Shown here: in pieces, positions 38,657-49,163 of the stretch | Position numbering within the stretch: the stretch's first letter is position 1 | Layout of the letters: each line of letters begins with the position of its first letter | Source of the DNA: Pseudonocardia sp. T1-2H | GTDB lineage: Bacteria > Actinomycetota > Actinomycetes > Mycobacteriales > Pseudonocardiaceae | Direction of reading: 5' to 3' | NCBI RefSeq assembly: GCF_038039215.1 | Contig: NZ_JBBPCL010000001.1 | Location: 5,208,001-5,272,000 of the forward strand | Length of the DNA: 64,000 nucleotides | Position numbers and translations under genes: made by a program | Notes under the pieces: model-generated | The model's database searches: none | Told to the model about the DNA's origin: nothing | What the model saw: only the letters and a program-made list of their open reading frames with translations

Positions 38657-40495
38657 ATGCCGGCCCTCCGTTCCCGAGTGACCACCCACGGCCGCAACGC
38701 CGCGGGTGCCCGTTCCCTGTGGCGCGCCACGGGCATGGGCGACGACGACTTCGGCAAGCCGATCGTCGCGATCGCCAACTCCTACACCCAGTTCGTGCCC
38801 GGACACGTGCACCTCAAGGACATGGGTGACCTCGTCGCCGGCGCGATCCGCGAGGCCGGCGGGGTGGCCAAGGAGTTCAACACGATCGCGGTCGACGACG
38901 GCATCGCGATGGGCCATGGCGGGATGCTCTACTCGCTGCCCTCGCGCGAGATCATCTCCGACGCCGTCGAGTACATGGTCAACGGGCACGCGGCGGACGC
39001 GCTGGTCTGCATCTCGAACTGCGACAAGATCACCCCCGGCATGCTGAACGCCGCCATGCGGCTCAACATCCCGACCGTGTTCGTGTCCGGCGGGCCGATG
39101 GAGGCGGGCAAGGCGGTCGTGGTCGGCGGCGTCGCGCAGGCCCCGACGGACCTGATCACCGCGATCTCGGCGTCGGCGTCGGCGGAGGTCGACGAGGACG
39201 GGCTGGAGAAGGTCGAGCGCTCGGCCTGCCCGACCTGCGGCTCCTGCTCCGGCATGTTCACCGCCAACTCGATGAACTGCCTCACCGAGGCGCTCGGCCT
39301 CTCGCTCCCGGGCAACGGCTCGACCCTCGCCACGCACGCCGCCCGCAAGGAGCTCTTCCTCGAAGCGGGCCGGACGGTGATGCGGCTGGCCAAGCGCTGG
39401 TACGACGAGGACGACGCGTCGGCGCTGCCCCGGTCCATCGCGACCCGGCAGGCGTTCGAGAACGCGATGGCCCTGGACGTCGCCATGGGCGGGTCGACGA
39501 ACACCGTGCTGCACATCCTCGCCGCCGCGCAGGAGGGCGAGATCGACTTCACCCTCGCGGACATCGACGCGATCTCCCGCCGGGTGCCGTGCCTGAGCAA
39601 GGTCTCGCCGAACTCCAGCTACCACATGGAGGACGTGCACCGGGCCGGTGGCATCCCCGCGATCCTCGGCGAGCTGTGGCGCGCCGGACTGCTCAACACC
39701 GACGTGCACACCGTGCACTCGCCGTCCGTCGAGGAGTGGCTGAACACCTGGGACATCAGGGCGGCCGCGCCGTCGGAGACCGCGGTCGAGCTGTTCCACG
39801 CGGCGCCGGGCGGGGTCCGGACCACGCAGGCGTTCTCGACGGAGAACCGCTGGTCGTCGCTGGACACCGACGCCGCGGGCGGGTGCATCCGGGATCTCGC
39901 CCACGCGTACACCGTCGAGGGCGGGCTGGCCGTGCTCAGCGGCAACCTGTCCGAGAAGGGGGCCGTGATCAAGACCGCCGGCATCCCGGAGGACATCTGG
40001 CGCTTCGAGGGCCCGGCGCTGGTCGTCGAGAGCCAGGAGGAGGCCGTCTCGGTCATCCTCACCAAGCAGATCCAGCCCGGCGACGTGCTCGTCGTCCGGT
40101 ACGAGGGCCCCGCGGGCGGGCCGGGGATGCAGGAGATGCTGCACCCCACGGCGTTCCTCAAGGGGGCGGGGCTGGGCGCGAAGTGCGCGCTGGTCACGGA
40201 CGGCCGGTTCTCCGGCGGCTCGAGCGGCATCTCGGTGGGGCACGTCTCCCCCGAGGCGGCGGCCGGTGGCGTGATCGGGCTCGTCGAGAACGGCGACCGG
40301 ATCCTGATCGACGTCCGGGAGCGGACCCTGCAGGTCCTCGTCGACGACGACGTGCTGGCCGAGCGCCGCGCGAAGATGGACGCGAGCGAGCGGCCGTGGC
40401 AGCCCAAGGACCGGGAGCGGGTGGTCTCCAAGGCCCTCCGCGCCTACGCGGCGATGGCGACCTCGGCGGACACCGGCGCCGTCCGCAACATCTGA
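38657..40495 (+). CDS. ilvD: Dihydroxy-acid dehydratase
   Basis: 612 residues from an ATG with AAGGAG seven bases before. Third common step of valine and isoleucine synthesis. The iron-sulfur cysteines are in [12 protein letters not shown] and [20 protein letters not shown]. Also [26 protein letters not shown] and [21 protein letters not shown]. Full length, no lesion. It is followed at once by a strong hairpin. Confidence 0.97.
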   Translation: MPALRSRVTTHGRNAAGARSLWRATGMGDDDFGKPIVAIANSYTQFVPGHVHLKDMGDLVAGAIREAGGVAKEFNTIAVDDGIAMGHGGMLYSLPSREIISDAVEYMVNGHAADALVCISNCDKITPGMLNAAMRLNIPTVFVSGGPMEAGKAVVVGGVAQAPTDLITAISASASAEVDEDGLEKVERSACPTCGSCSGMFTANSMNCLTEALGLSLPGNGSTLATHAARKELFLEAGRTVMRLAKRWYDEDDASALPRSIATRQAFENAMALDVAMGGSTNTVLHILAAAQEGEIDFTLADIDAISRRVPCLSKVSPNSSYHMEDVHRAGGIPAILGELWRAGLLNTDVHTVHSPSVEEWLNTWDIRAAAPSETAVELFHAAPGGVRTTQAFSTENRWSSLDTDAAGGCIRDLAHAYTVEGGLAVLSGNLSEKGAVIKTAGIPEDIWRFEGPALVVESQEEAVSVILTKQIQPGDVLVVRYEGPAGGPGMQEMLHPTAFLKGAGLGAKCALVTDGRFSGGSSGISVGHVSPEAAAGGVIGLVENGDRILIDVRERTLQVLVDDDVLAERRAKMDASERPWQPKDRERVVSKALRAYAAMATSADTGAVRNI

Positions 40496-40500
40496 CCCCT

Positions 40501-40540
40501 GTGCGTGCGCAGCCTCGCTAGAACGAGGCTGCGCACGCAC
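40501..40540 (+). terminator. Hairpin after ilvD
   Basis: A perfect 17-base stem (40501-40517 with 40524-40540) and a CTAGAA loop, five bases past the stop. There is no T-tract. Confidence 0.7.
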
Positions 40541-40590
40541 GACCCCGTCCGAGGTGTGCGGATCCGGGTTTTGCCTGGTCACCGCCGGTC

Positions 40591-40630
40591 GTGCGCGTGG
40601 AACCTCGTTCTAGCGAGGTTTCCCGCGCAC
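40591..40630. repeat. Second hairpin of the same type, before the aldo/keto reductase
   Basis: Arms 40591-40607 and 40614-40630 pair at 15 of 17 positions around the loop TTCTAG, the reverse complement of the CTAGAA loop of the hairpin at 40501. Both hold CCTCG or ACCTCG with CGAGG around the loop. It ends 20 bases before the next start codon, so it is probably a repeat in the 5' region rather than a terminator. Confidence 0.55.
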
Positions 40631-40650
40631 AGGTGGGTAGCGTCTGCCCC

Positions 40651-41634
40651 ATGACTCTTCCGACGCGCTCGCTCGGCGCCCTCGAGGTCTCCGCCCAGGG
40701 GCTCGGCTGCATGGGCATGTCCCAGAGCTACGGCAGCGGCGACGAGGCCGAGTCGGTCGCGACGATCCACCGCGCGATCGACCTCGGCGTCACCCTGCTC
40801 GACACCGCGAACGTCTACGGCGCCGGCGCGAACGAGGAGCTCGTCGGCCGGGCGCTCGCCGGGCGGCGGGACGAGGTCGTGCTCGCGACGAAGTTCGGCA
40901 TCGTGCGGGACGCCGAGGGCAACCAGGGCGCGCGGGGCGACGCGGCCTACGTCCGGCAGTGCTGCGACGAGTCCCTGGCGCGCCTCGGCGTCGACCACAT
41001 CGACCTCTACTACCAGCACCGGGTGGACCCGGACACCCCGATCGAGGAGACCGTCGGGGCGTTGAAGGAGCTCGTCGAGGCCGGGAAGGTCCGGCACATC
41101 GGGCTCTCCGAGGCCGGCGCGGACACGATCCGCCGGGCCCACGCCGTCCACCCGATCGCCGCGGTGCAGAGCGAGTGGTCGCTGTGGACGCGCGGGATCG
41201 AGGAGTCCGTCGCGCCGACGTGCGCGGAGCTGGGGATCGGCGTCGTGCCGTTCTCCCCGCTCGGCCGTGGCTTCCTGACCGGCGCGATCACGTCGACGTC
41301 GCAGTTCGGCGAGGGCGACATGCGCCGGAACATGCCCCGCTTCGGCGAGGAGAACCTCGCCGCCAACCTCGCGATCGTCGAGGCACTGAAGATCATCGCG
41401 GAGGAGCGGGGCGTGACGCCCGGGCAGCTCGCGCTGGCGTGGGTGCAGCACAGGGGCGAGAACGTCGTCCCGATCCCGGGGACGAAGCGGCGCACCTACC
41501 TGGAGCAGAACGTCCAGGCCGCCACCCTGGAGCTGAGCGCGGACGAGATCGCCCGGATCGAGGCCGCGGCGCCCGCGGACAAGGTCGCGGGAGCCCGCTA
41601 CCCGGAGGCCATGCAGCGCAACGTCGGGCGCTGA
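40651..41634 (+). CDS. Aldo/keto reductase
   Basis: 327 residues from the ATG at 40651. NADPH-dependent barrel enzyme: [12 protein letters not shown], catalytic DTANVYG (Asp, Tyr), ATKFG lysine, YYQHRVD histidine, and the C-terminal [13 protein letters not shown] cofactor site. It resembles the YghZ/IolS-like group that reduces aldehydes. Physiological substrate unknown. The flanking hairpins isolate it as a single transcript. Confidence 0.9.
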   Translation: MTLPTRSLGALEVSAQGLGCMGMSQSYGSGDEAESVATIHRAIDLGVTLLDTANVYGAGANEELVGRALAGRRDEVVLATKFGIVRDAEGNQGARGDAAYVRQCCDESLARLGVDHIDLYYQHRVDPDTPIEETVGALKELVEAGKVRHIGLSEAGADTIRRAHAVHPIAAVQSEWSLWTRGIEESVAPTCAELGIGVVPFSPLGRGFLTGAITSTSQFGEGDMRRNMPRFGEENLAANLAIVEALKIIAEERGVTPGQLALAWVQHRGENVVPIPGTKRRTYLEQNVQAATLELSADEIARIEAAAPADKVAGARYPEAMQRNVGR

Positions 41635-41653
41635 GCCGCGGCTCCGCCGCCCG

Positions 41654-41677
41654 CGCGCGAACAACGTTGTTCCCGCG
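41654..41677. terminator. Palindrome between convergent genes
   Basis: GAACAACGTTGTTC at 41659-41672 is a perfect 14-base palindrome, extended by CGCG/CGCG arms across one mismatch to 41654-41677. It lies between the ends of the reductase and phosphotransferase genes. Confidence 0.4.
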
Positions 41678-41688
41678 ACGGTTTCCGC

Positions 41689-42555
41689 TCACAGGCGCGT
41701 CAGCGCACGTCCCGCGCGGTCCAGCATCTCCTCGACCCGGGCGGCGCCGAGGTGGTCCGCCGCGAAGCCGAGGTAAGCGACGTTGATCTGCACCTGCGCC
41801 CACGCCCACTCGACGGCGCGGAGCTCGGCGGGCAGTTTCAGGCCGCTGAGCTGCGTAAACGCCTCGTAGTACGGCGACGGATCGGCGTCGCCCTGAGCGG
41901 CGAGGGTCGCGACGTCCAGGCCCGCGGGCGCCACCCGGGCGTTGCCCCAGTCGATCAGCCGGGCCGCCCCGTCGTCGACGAGGACGTTCCCGCGATGCAC
42001 GTCGCCGTGGCACAGGGTCTTCGGGAGGGCGGCCAGCGCCGCGCCGATCCGCGGGTCGCTTCCCCACCCGTCGACGAGGTCGGCGCCGGCCGCGTAGACC
42101 TGCTCGCCGGTGCGCCCGAGGGCGCCGCGCAGGGGGATCAGCGTCCGGTCGCACAGCGAGCGCCACCACCCCGCGTCGACGACCGGGATGCCGCGGGGCC
42201 GCTTGCGGAACCAGTGCGCGTGCACCCGGGCCAGCGCGGTCCACGCCTGCACCGGGACGTCGGGCCCCTCGGCGAGCGGCGTCCCGTCGACGAAGGAGAG
42301 CACGATCTCGTCGCCCGCCGCGGCCAGCATGCGCGGCGCGAGATCTCCCTCGACCACCGCGACGGCCCGCATCGCCGCGACCTCGGCCGGGCTCGCCCGC
42401 TTCACCACGACCGGGACGGCCTGCCCGTCGACGTCGAGGTCCACCCGCTCCACGACGCCCGAGCTGTACCCGCCGGCGAGCGGCGCGCGCCCCCCGACGA
42501 CGGCCGTACCGCCCAGCCGCCGCCCCACCGCGGGCAGCCACGGGTCCGAGCTCAC
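41689..42555 (-). CDS. Aminoglycoside phosphotransferase-family protein
   Basis: 288 residues. The GTG at 42555 overlaps the stop of the DoxX gene (GTGA). The kinase-like fold shows VPVVVKRA (ATP lysine), the catalytic CHGDVHRGNVLV at 182-193 and LIDWGNA near 200-206 with the metal Asp. Members phosphorylate small hydroxylated molecules such as choline, fructosamine or sugars, and many have no link to antibiotic resistance. The N-terminal lobe (RRLGGTAVVGGRAPLAGGYSSGVV) is short. Coupling with DoxX is shown by the overlap, but the meaning is unclear. Confidence 0.8.
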   Translation of the reverse strand: MSSDPWLPAVGRRLGGTAVVGGRAPLAGGYSSGVVERVDLDVDGQAVPVVVKRASPAEVAAMRAVAVVEGDLAPRMLAAAGDEIVLSFVDGTPLAEGPDVPVQAWTALARVHAHWFRKRPRGIPVVDAGWWRSLCDRTLIPLRGALGRTGEQVYAAGADLVDGWGSDPRIGAALAALPKTLCHGDVHRGNVLVDDGAARLIDWGNARVAPAGLDVATLAAQGDADPSPYYEAFTQLSGLKLPAELRAVEWAWAQVQINVAYLGFAADHLGAARVEEMLDRAGRALTRL

Positions 42556-43142
42556 CGACGCAGGCCGAACAGCACCGCCAGCGCGACGCCCACCCCGATG
42601 ACCAGGCACAACGACGCCCACGGCAGCGGCCGCCGCTGCCATGTCCGGCCCCGGTCGAGCGCGATCCGGCCCGCCCCGGTGAACAGCAGGGCGGCGGCGC
42701 CGAGGCCGAGCAGGACGTCGAGCTCCAGGGCGTTCGGCGCGGCCGCCGCGTAGAACGGCACCGTTCCCCACTTGACGACCACCGCGACGATCTTGATCGC
42801 GAGCAGTCCGGCCGCCGCGAACGGGGTGAGCAGGCCCAGCACGATCATCGCGCCGAGGATCAGCTCGCCGCCGCCGAGCAGCCACGCGAGCGTCGACGCC
42901 TGGGAGGTGAAGCCGTGGGCGGAGACGATGCCCGTCGTCGCGGACAGGCCGAGGCCGCCCCACATGCCGAACACCTTCTGCATGCCGTGGGCGAAGAACA
43001 GCCCGCCGACGCCGAGACGCAGCAGCAGCATCCCCAGATCCGCGCCGCCGGTCCAGCTGACCGGGCGGCGGTCCGGGCGTTCCTCCGGCGGCTGCGAGCC
43101 CCCCAGGGTGCCGAGGTCGAACTGCCGGGTCGGTTCGGTCAT
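42552..43142 (-). CDS. DoxX-family membrane protein
   Basis: 196 residues with four helices after a 35-residue soluble start: RLGVGGLFFAHGMQKVFGMWGG, TLAWLLGGGELILGAMIVLG and two further segments. It corresponds in position to Rv3005c of mycobacteria, a DoxX protein reported to act with superoxide dismutase and a thiosulfate sulfurtransferase in oxidative stress. The ATG at 43142 has no ribosome site but a TAACCT -10 seven bases before, so the mRNA may be leaderless. Confidence 0.85.
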   Translation of the reverse strand: MTEPTRQFDLGTLGGSQPPEERPDRRPVSWTGGADLGMLLLRLGVGGLFFAHGMQKVFGMWGGLGLSATTGIVSAHGFTSQASTLAWLLGGGELILGAMIVLGLLTPFAAAGLLAIKIVAVVVKWGTVPFYAAAAPNALELDVLLGLGAAALLFTGAGRIALDRGRTWQRRPLPWASLCLVIGVGVALAVLFGLRR

Positions 43143-43207
43143 GCGCCGGAGGTTACCGGCGATCTCCAGCTCCGAGGTGCCCGCGACCTGGCGTTTCGGA
43201 TAACGAG

Positions 43208-44125
43208 TCAGTACCCGTCGACGACGAGGTTGGGCGGCTCCTCGCCGCGCGCGAACACCGCGATCTGCTCGGCCGCCACGCGGTAGGCCCGCCGCAGCGC
43301 ACCGGGGACGCTGCCGCCGACGTGCGGGGTCAGCAGCAGGCCCGGGGCCTTCCAGAGCGGGTGGTCCGCGGGCAGCGGCTCCGGATCCGTCACGTCGACG
43401 GCGGCGCGGAGCCTCCCGCTGTCGAGCTCCGCGGCGAGGGCGTCGGTGTCCGCGACCGGGCCGCGTGCCCCGTTGACCAGGACCGCGCCGTCCGGCATCG
43501 CGGCGAGGAACTCCGCGTCGACGAGCCCGCGGGTCTGGTCCGTCAGAGGGATGATCACGACGCAGGCGTCGTGGCGCGGGAGGAGGTCCAGGACCTCGTC
43601 GATCCCGTGGACGCCCTCGCGCGCGGTGCGGCCGACCAGCGTCGTCTCCACCTCGAAGGGCGTCAGCCGGCGCACCGTGTGCTCCGCGACGTCCCCCGCG
43701 CCGACGATCAGCACGCGCTTCCCGGCGAGCTCGTCCGTGGAGTGCTGGTCCCACTCCGCGCGCTCCTGCGCACGGACGAAGCCCGGGATCTCCCGGTAGA
43801 CGGCGAGCAGCGCGGCGACGATCCACTCGGCCGTCGCACCGCCGTGCGCGCCCTTGGCGTCGGACAGCGCGACGCCGTCCGGGAGCCGGCCGATCCAGGC
43901 CTCGGCGCCGGCGGTCAGCAGCTGGACCAGCTTCAACGCCGGCAGCTTCTCGGTGATCCGGACGACGTCGCCCGAGGCGAGGAAGGGCGGGACGAGGACC
44001 GTGGCCTCGCCCGCCTCGGCGGGGAGCTCGCCCGTCGGGTCGTAGCGGACGGCGCGGACCCCCGGGACGTCGGCGAGGAACTCGAGCCCCTCGTCGTGGG
44101 GAACCAGGACCACGGTCGGACTCAT
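43208..44125 (-). CDS. D-2-hydroxyacid dehydrogenase family protein
   Basis: 305 residues, using the ATG at 44125 with GGGAG close by; the frame opens at 44158 without a better site. Domains: a catalytic half and an NAD half (VLIVGAGDVAEHTVRRL near 145). The active residues are present: Arg in VNGARGPV, Glu in DVTDPEPLP and His in LTPHVGGS. It should reduce or oxidise a 2-keto/2-hydroxy acid such as glyoxylate or hydroxypyruvate. Function beyond the family is not known. Confidence 0.87.
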   Translation of the reverse strand: MSPTVVLVPHDEGLEFLADVPGVRAVRYDPTGELPAEAGEATVLVPPFLASGDVVRITEKLPALKLVQLLTAGAEAWIGRLPDGVALSDAKGAHGGATAEWIVAALLAVYREIPGFVRAQERAEWDQHSTDELAGKRVLIVGAGDVAEHTVRRLTPFEVETTLVGRTAREGVHGIDEVLDLLPRHDACVVIIPLTDQTRGLVDAEFLAAMPDGAVLVNGARGPVADTDALAAELDSGRLRAAVDVTDPEPLPADHPLWKAPGLLLTPHVGGSVPGALRRAYRVAAEQIAVFARGEEPPNLVVDGY

Positions 44126-44221
44126 CGCTCTCCCTGTCTGCGGGCTCGACCCCGTCATCGCTGTGACACCGACCGTAACCTGCTCACCGGACGCTCACCT
44201 GCCCCCGCCTAGCCTGGCTCC

Positions 44222-45391
44222 GTGCGATCACTCCGGCGGACCCGCGTGGCACGGGCCGTGCTCGCCGTCGGGATGCTCGGGGCCCTGCTCGCCGGCTGTG
44301 CGACGTTCCCGGACGACAGCCCGCGGGACTGGACCGAGAAGCGCGAGGGCCAGGGCGAGCTCGGCGGCCCGCCGTCGGTGCAGCAGGCGCCGACGCCGAG
44401 CCGGCCGGGCCCGAACGGCGGCGGCTCCGAGGAAGGTGGCGGAGGTGGCGAGCCGACGGGCTGCGTCGACGCGGACCCGCAGGTCGTCGCCACGTGCCTG
44501 AACCCCGTCGGCGCGATCGCGGTGCTGCCGGACGCGCAGTCCGCCCTGGTCGCCGAGCGGACGACGGGCCGCGTGCTGCGCGTGCGCCGCGGCGCGGACC
44601 CGGAGCTGGTCACGACGGTCCCGGTCGACGCGACGGGCGGCGGCGGGCTCACCGGCCTGGTGCTCTCCCCCGCCTACGCCGAGGACCAGCTCGTCTACGC
44701 GTACGCGACGACGGCGGCGGACAACCGGGTGCTGCGGCTCGCGCCGAACGAGGCCCCGAAGCCGGTCCTGACCGGGATCCCCCGCGGACCGTCCGGCAAC
44801 CGCGGGGCGCTCGCCGTCGACGTCGACCGGTCCTTGCTCGTCGCGACGGGCGCGGCCGGGGACCCCGCGCCGCCGGCGACGTCGCTCGCCGGCAAGGTGC
44901 TGCGGATCGACACCCTGGGCCGGCCGGCGGCGGGGAACGCGAACCCCGCGTCACCCGTGCTGAGCTCCGGGCTCCGCGCGCCGGGCGGGATCTGTGTGGA
45001 TCCGGCGTCGCAGTCGGTGTGGGTGACGGACCGGACGGGCACCCGGGACGTCCTGCAGCGGGTCGGGCCCGGCCCGTTGCCGTCGCCCGCGTGGAACTGG
45101 CCGGACCGGCCCGGGGTCGCGGGCTGCATCGCCCGGCCGGGCGTGATCGTCGTGGGGCTGACCGGCGGGACCGCGGTCTCGGTGCTGCACCCGGCGCCGG
45201 ACGGGACGTTCACCGGCAACCCGGAGACGATGCTGACGGGGGTCTACGGCCGCCTCGACGCCGTCGCACCCGCGCCCGACGGGCTGCTGTGGCTGGGGAC
45301 CGTGAACAAGGACGGCGGCAAGCCGGTCCCGAGCGATGACCGGGTCATCCGCATCCAGCCACCCTCGGGTGGGGGTGAGTCGCGCAGCTGA
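44222..45391 (+). CDS. Glucose/sorbosone dehydrogenase-like lipoprotein (LppZ type)
   Basis: 389 residues with a lipobox at LLAGCA (Cys about 26), a Gly/Pro-rich spacer to about residue 80, then a six-bladed propeller of the PQQ-dependent glucose/sorbosone dehydrogenase kind (NPVGAIAVLPD, LTGLVLSPAYAED, RGALAVDVDRSLLVATG, GLRAPGGICVDPASQSVWVTD). In mycobacteria LppZ (Rv3006) has the same place and build. It is exported and lipid-anchored. Whether it binds a quinone cofactor is unknown: several loop residues are changed from true dehydrogenases. It is convergent with gatB and ends inside a long hairpin. Confidence 0.85.
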   Translation: MRSLRRTRVARAVLAVGMLGALLAGCATFPDDSPRDWTEKREGQGELGGPPSVQQAPTPSRPGPNGGGSEEGGGGGEPTGCVDADPQVVATCLNPVGAIAVLPDAQSALVAERTTGRVLRVRRGADPELVTTVPVDATGGGGLTGLVLSPAYAEDQLVYAYATTAADNRVLRLAPNEAPKPVLTGIPRGPSGNRGALAVDVDRSLLVATGAAGDPAPPATSLAGKVLRIDTLGRPAAGNANPASPVLSSGLRAPGGICVDPASQSVWVTDRTGTRDVLQRVGPGPLPSPAWNWPDRPGVAGCIARPGVIVVGLTGGTAVSVLHPAPDGTFTGNPETMLTGVYGRLDAVAPAPDGLLWLGTVNKDGGKPVPSDDRVIRIQPPSGGGESRS

Positions 45392-45484
45392 CGCCGCCCG
45401 TGCGCGGACGACCTGTGGACAGAAGGTCGTGCGCGGATAACGTCGCCGGAACGACGTCACCCGCGCACGGGCAGCGTCAGCTGC
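45384..45484. terminator. Branched hairpin that includes both convergent stop codons
   Basis: Outer arms 45384-45407 and 45461-45484 pair at 23 of 24 positions. They include the TGA of the LppZ-like gene and the TGA of gatB. Two small hairpins lie inside (45408-45430 and 45440-45457), so the RNA can fold as a three-way junction in both directions. Confidence 0.7.
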
Positions 45485-46976
45485 ACCTTTCGATGATCAG
45501 CTCTCGGACCCGCTTGGCGTCGGCCTGCCCCCGGGTGGCCTTCATGACCGCGCCCACGATCGCGCCCGCGGCCTGGACCTTGCCGCTCCTGATCTTCTCG
45601 ACGACGTCCGGCTGGGCCGCGAGGGCCTCGTCGACCGCGGCGATCAGGGCGCCGTCGTCCGAGACGACCTTGAGGCCGCGCTTCTCCACCACGTCGTCCG
45701 GCTCGCCCTCGCCGGCGAGCACGCCGTCGACGACCTGGCGGGCGAGCTTGTTGTTCAGCTCGCCGGAGGAGATCAGCTCGATCACCCGGGCCACCTGCTC
45801 CGGCGTGATCGGGAGCTCCTCGAGTGCGACGCCGGCGGTGTTGGCCTGCTGGGTCAGGTACGCGACCCACCACGAGCGGGCCTCGCCCGCGGGCGCACCC
45901 GCGGCGACGGTGGCCTCGATGAGGTCCAGCGCCCCGGCGTTGACGAGGTCCCGGAGCTCCTCGGGCGTGAGGCCCCACTCCGCGGAGATGCGCCTGCGGC
46001 GCTCCCACGGCAGCTCGGGCAGCGTCCCGCGCAGCTCCTCGACCCACTCCTCCGAGGGGGCGATCGGGACCAGGTCGGGCTCCGGGAAGTAGCGGTAGTC
46101 CTCGGAGGTCTCCTTGCGCCGTCCGGCCCGGGTGGTGCCGGACTGCTCCTCGAAGTGCCGCGTCTCCTGGACGATCTCACCGCCGTCGAGCAGGACGGCC
46201 GCCTGGCGGGTCATCTCGTATCGGACGGCCCGCTCGACCGACCGCAGCGAGTTGACGTTCTTGGTCTCGGTGCGGGTGCCGAGCACGCCGGAGCCCTTGG
46301 GCGACAGCGACAGGTTGACGTCGCACCGCATCGAGCCCTGGTCCATCCGGACGTCGGAGACGCCGAGGGACTTGATCAGGTCCCGCAGCTGCGTGACGTA
46401 GGCGCGCGCCACCTCGGGCGCGCGGGCACCGGTGTCCGGGATCATCTTCGTGACGATCTCGATCAGCGGGACGCCCGCCCGGTTGTAGTCCAGCAGCGAG
46501 TACTCCGCACCGTGGATGCGGCCGGTGGCGCCGCCGACGTGCAGCGACTTCCCGGTGTCCTCCTCCATGTGCGCGCGCTCGATCTCCACGCGGACGACGG
46601 TCCCGTCGTCGAGCTCGACGTCCAGGTACCCGTCGACGGCGATCGGCTCGTCGTACTGGCTGGTCTGGAAGTTCTTGGGCATGTCCGGGTAGAAGTAGTT
46701 CTTCCGCGCGAACCGGCCCCACGGCGCGATCGAGCAGTTCAGCGCCAGGCCGATCCGGATCGCGGCCTCCACCGCGCTGCGGTTGACGACCGGGAGCGAG
46801 CCGGGCATGCCGAGGCACGTCGGGCAGACCTGGGTGTTCGGCTCGGCGCCGAACTCCGTGGGGCAGCCGCAGAACATCTTGGTGTTCGTGGACAGCTCGA
46901 CGTGGACCTCGAGCCCGAGCGTCGGGTCGAACCTCTCCACGACCTCGTCGTAGTCGACCAGCGTCGGCGCGGTCAT
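45477..46976 (-). CDS. gatB: Aspartyl/glutamyl-tRNA amidotransferase subunit B
   Basis: 499 residues. Binds the misacylated tRNA and activates Glu or Asp for amidation in the GatCAB complex. [11 protein letters not shown], the zinc cysteines in FCGCPTEFG and [27 protein letters not shown], and the C-terminal YqeY-like tail ([16 protein letters not shown]) are all present. The ATG overlaps the gatA stop (ATGA). Confidence 0.97.
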   Translation of the reverse strand: MTAPTLVDYDEVVERFDPTLGLEVHVELSTNTKMFCGCPTEFGAEPNTQVCPTCLGMPGSLPVVNRSAVEAAIRIGLALNCSIAPWGRFARKNYFYPDMPKNFQTSQYDEPIAVDGYLDVELDDGTVVRVEIERAHMEEDTGKSLHVGGATGRIHGAEYSLLDYNRAGVPLIEIVTKMIPDTGARAPEVARAYVTQLRDLIKSLGVSDVRMDQGSMRCDVNLSLSPKGSGVLGTRTETKNVNSLRSVERAVRYEMTRQAAVLLDGGEIVQETRHFEEQSGTTRAGRRKETSEDYRYFPEPDLVPIAPSEEWVEELRGTLPELPWERRRRISAEWGLTPEELRDLVNAGALDLIEATVAAGAPAGEARSWWVAYLTQQANTAGVALEELPITPEQVARVIELISSGELNNKLARQVVDGVLAGEGEPDDVVEKRGLKVVSDDGALIAAVDEALAAQPDVVEKIRSGKVQAAGAIVGAVMKATRGQADAKRVRELIIERCS

Positions 46977-48493
46977 CGGGCAACCTCCAGCTCCGGGATG
47001 CGGGCGATCAGCGGGCCCGACTCGTCGGCGTTGCGGGCGGCCTCGAAGGCCGCACCCACCCGGTACATCACGGCCTCGCCCAGGGCGGGCGCCATGATCT
47101 GCAGCCCGACGGGCAGCCCGTCCTCCTCGGCCAGCCCCGACGGGACCGACATCCCGGCCACGCCGGCCAGGTTCGTCGGGATGGTCGCGAGGTCGTTGAG
47201 GTACATGGCCAGCGGGTCGTCCACCTTCTCCCCGAGCCGGAACGCCGTGGTGGGCGCCGTGGGCGAGACCAGGACGTCGACCTGCTCGAAGGCTGCGGCG
47301 AAGTCCCGGCTGATCAGGGTGCGGACCTTCTGCGCCTGGCCGTAGTACGCGTCGTAGTACCCGGACGACAGGGCGTAGGTGCCGAGCATGATCCGGCGCT
47401 TGACCTCGGGGCCGAACCCGGCCTCACGGGTGGCCGCCATGACCTCCTCGGCGCTGGCTGCCCCGGAGCCGTCGACGCGCAGGCCGTAGCGCATGGCGTC
47501 GAACCGGGCGAGGTTCGACGACACCTCGCTCGGCAGGATCAGGTAGTACGCGGCCAGGCCGTACTCGAAGTGCGGGGCGGACACCTCGACGACGTCCGCG
47601 CCCAGCTTCTCCAGCCGGCGCAGCGCGGCGTCGAACGAGGCGCGGACGCCGGGCTGGTAGCCCTCGCCGCCCAGCTCGCGGACCACCCCGATGCGCACGC
47701 CGGACAGGTCCCCGGACGCGCCGCGGCGCGCCGCCTCGACGACGGCCGGGACCGGCGCGTCGATGGAGGTGGAGTCGAGCGGGTCGTGCCCGCCGATGAC
47801 CTCGTGCAGCAACGCGGCGTCCAGCACGGTGCGGGCGCACGGCCCGCCCTGGTCCAGCGAGGACGCGCAGGCCACGAGCCCGAAGCGGGAGACGCCGCCG
47901 TAGGTGGGCTTGACGCCGACGGTGCCGGTGACGGCCGCGGGCTGACGGATGGAGCCGCCGGTGTCCGTGCCGATCGCCAGCGGGGCCTCGAACGCGGCCA
48001 GCGCCGCGGCGGACCCGCCGCCCGAGCCGCCGGGGATGCGCGAGAGGTCCCACGGGTTGCGCGTGGGCCCGTAGGCCGAGTACTCGGTGGAGGAGCCCAT
48101 CGCGAACTCGTCCATGTTCGTCTTGCCCAGGATCGTGATCCCGGCGGCGCGCAGCCTGGCCGTGACCGTGGCGTCGTAGGGCGGGCGCCAGCCCTCGAGG
48201 ATCCGCGAGCCCACGGTCGTGGGCATGTCGACGGTGGTGAACACGTCTTTGAGCGCCAGCGGCACCCCGGCCAGCGGGGACACCGGCGGGGTTCCGGCGG
48301 CGATCGACTCGTCGACCAGCGCGGCGGAGGCGAGCGCCGCCTCACCCGCGACGTGCAGGAACGCGTGCACGTCCCCGTCGACGGCGGTGATGCGGTCCAG
48401 GTGGGCCTGCGCCACCTCGACGGCGGACACCTCCCGAGAGTGGATCTTCTCCGCGAGCGTGCTCGCGTCGAGCCGGGTCAGGTCGGCGCTCAT
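46973..48493 (-). CDS. gatA: Aspartyl/glutamyl-tRNA amidotransferase subunit A
   Basis: 506 residues. Amidase-signature enzyme that releases ammonia from glutamine for GatB. The Ser-Ser-Lys triad is visible: Lys in LALKDVF (about 78), GGSGGGSAA, and the nucleophile in [11 protein letters not shown]. The start ATG at 48493 overlaps the gatC stop. Length typical. Confidence 0.97.
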   Translation of the reverse strand: MSADLTRLDASTLAEKIHSREVSAVEVAQAHLDRITAVDGDVHAFLHVAGEAALASAALVDESIAAGTPPVSPLAGVPLALKDVFTTVDMPTTVGSRILEGWRPPYDATVTARLRAAGITILGKTNMDEFAMGSSTEYSAYGPTRNPWDLSRIPGGSGGGSAAALAAFEAPLAIGTDTGGSIRQPAAVTGTVGVKPTYGGVSRFGLVACASSLDQGGPCARTVLDAALLHEVIGGHDPLDSTSIDAPVPAVVEAARRGASGDLSGVRIGVVRELGGEGYQPGVRASFDAALRRLEKLGADVVEVSAPHFEYGLAAYYLILPSEVSSNLARFDAMRYGLRVDGSGAASAEEVMAATREAGFGPEVKRRIMLGTYALSSGYYDAYYGQAQKVRTLISRDFAAAFEQVDVLVSPTAPTTAFRLGEKVDDPLAMYLNDLATIPTNLAGVAGMSVPSGLAEEDGLPVGLQIMAPALGEAVMYRVGAAFEAARNADESGPLIARIPELEVAR

Positions 48494-48801
48494 GCCTCTT
48501 CTCCCAGGATGCGCGGCACGCGGAAGCGGCCGTCCTCGGCCGCGGGGGCCCCGGAGAGCGCCTGCTCCTGGCTGAGGCCCGGGCGACGGACGTCCGGCCG
48601 GAACACGTTCTGCAGCGGGACCGCGTGCGACGTCGGCGGGATGTCCTCGGCGGCGACCTCGCCCACGCGGGCGACGGCGCCGAGGATGACGTCGAGCTGG
48701 CCGGCGAAGACGTCGAGCTCGACGTCGGTGACGGCCAGCCGGGCCAACCGGGCGAGGTGCGCGACCTCGTCCCGGGAGATGGCCCCTGGTTCGGCGGACA
48801 T
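48490..48801 (-). CDS. gatC: Aspartyl/glutamyl-tRNA amidotransferase subunit C
   Basis: 103 residues from the ATG at 48801, preceded by GGAGGG very close to the codon. Small clamp subunit that holds GatA and GatB together: [12 protein letters not shown] at the start and PLQNVFRPD later. First gene of the overlapping gatC-gatA-gatB unit. Confidence 0.95.
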   Translation of the reverse strand: MSAEPGAISRDEVAHLARLARLAVTDVELDVFAGQLDVILGAVARVGEVAAEDIPPTSHAVPLQNVFRPDVRRPGLSQEQALSGAPAAEDGRFRVPRILGEEA

Positions 48802-49163
48802 GTCCCTCCTCGAGAGAACGTGAGCGGGCCCGAGGACCCTGGTGCGATGCTTGGCGGGCGGGGCGGCCGGCAGCGCGGGCACCTGCTCGTGACCGGCCTC
48901 GACGCCCGGGACGCCGGCGACGGCGAGCCCGTACACCCAGTCTAGGCCCGGTCGGCGACAGCGTTCGACACGGTTCCGTCCGGCCCCCGCGCGACCTGCC
49001 GCCCGGCGCACCACGGACCGGGCGTCGACGGCACCGCGCCGCTCGCCGACGGCGTTTGGCAGGATCACGGTGCAGTGCCCCGCCGGCGCTCCCCGGTGGC
49101 CGGGGCGCGTGCGTCCCGGAAGACCCGGTGCCGACGCCGGGGTGGACGAGGAGGCGTGGAGGC
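48802..49163. other. Divergent intergenic region of 362 bases between gatC and the ACT gene
   Basis: No gene seen. It should carry the gatCAB and ACT-gene promoters. On the minus strand TAGACT at 48939-48944 is a possible -10 for gatC, without a convincing -35. No riboswitch or strong repeat was recognised. Confidence 0.5.

Noticed and set aside
40591..40630. Riboswitch before the aldo/keto reductase
   Set aside because: It is a single hairpin closely related to the terminator-like hairpin 50 bases upstream, without the complexity of a known riboswitch.
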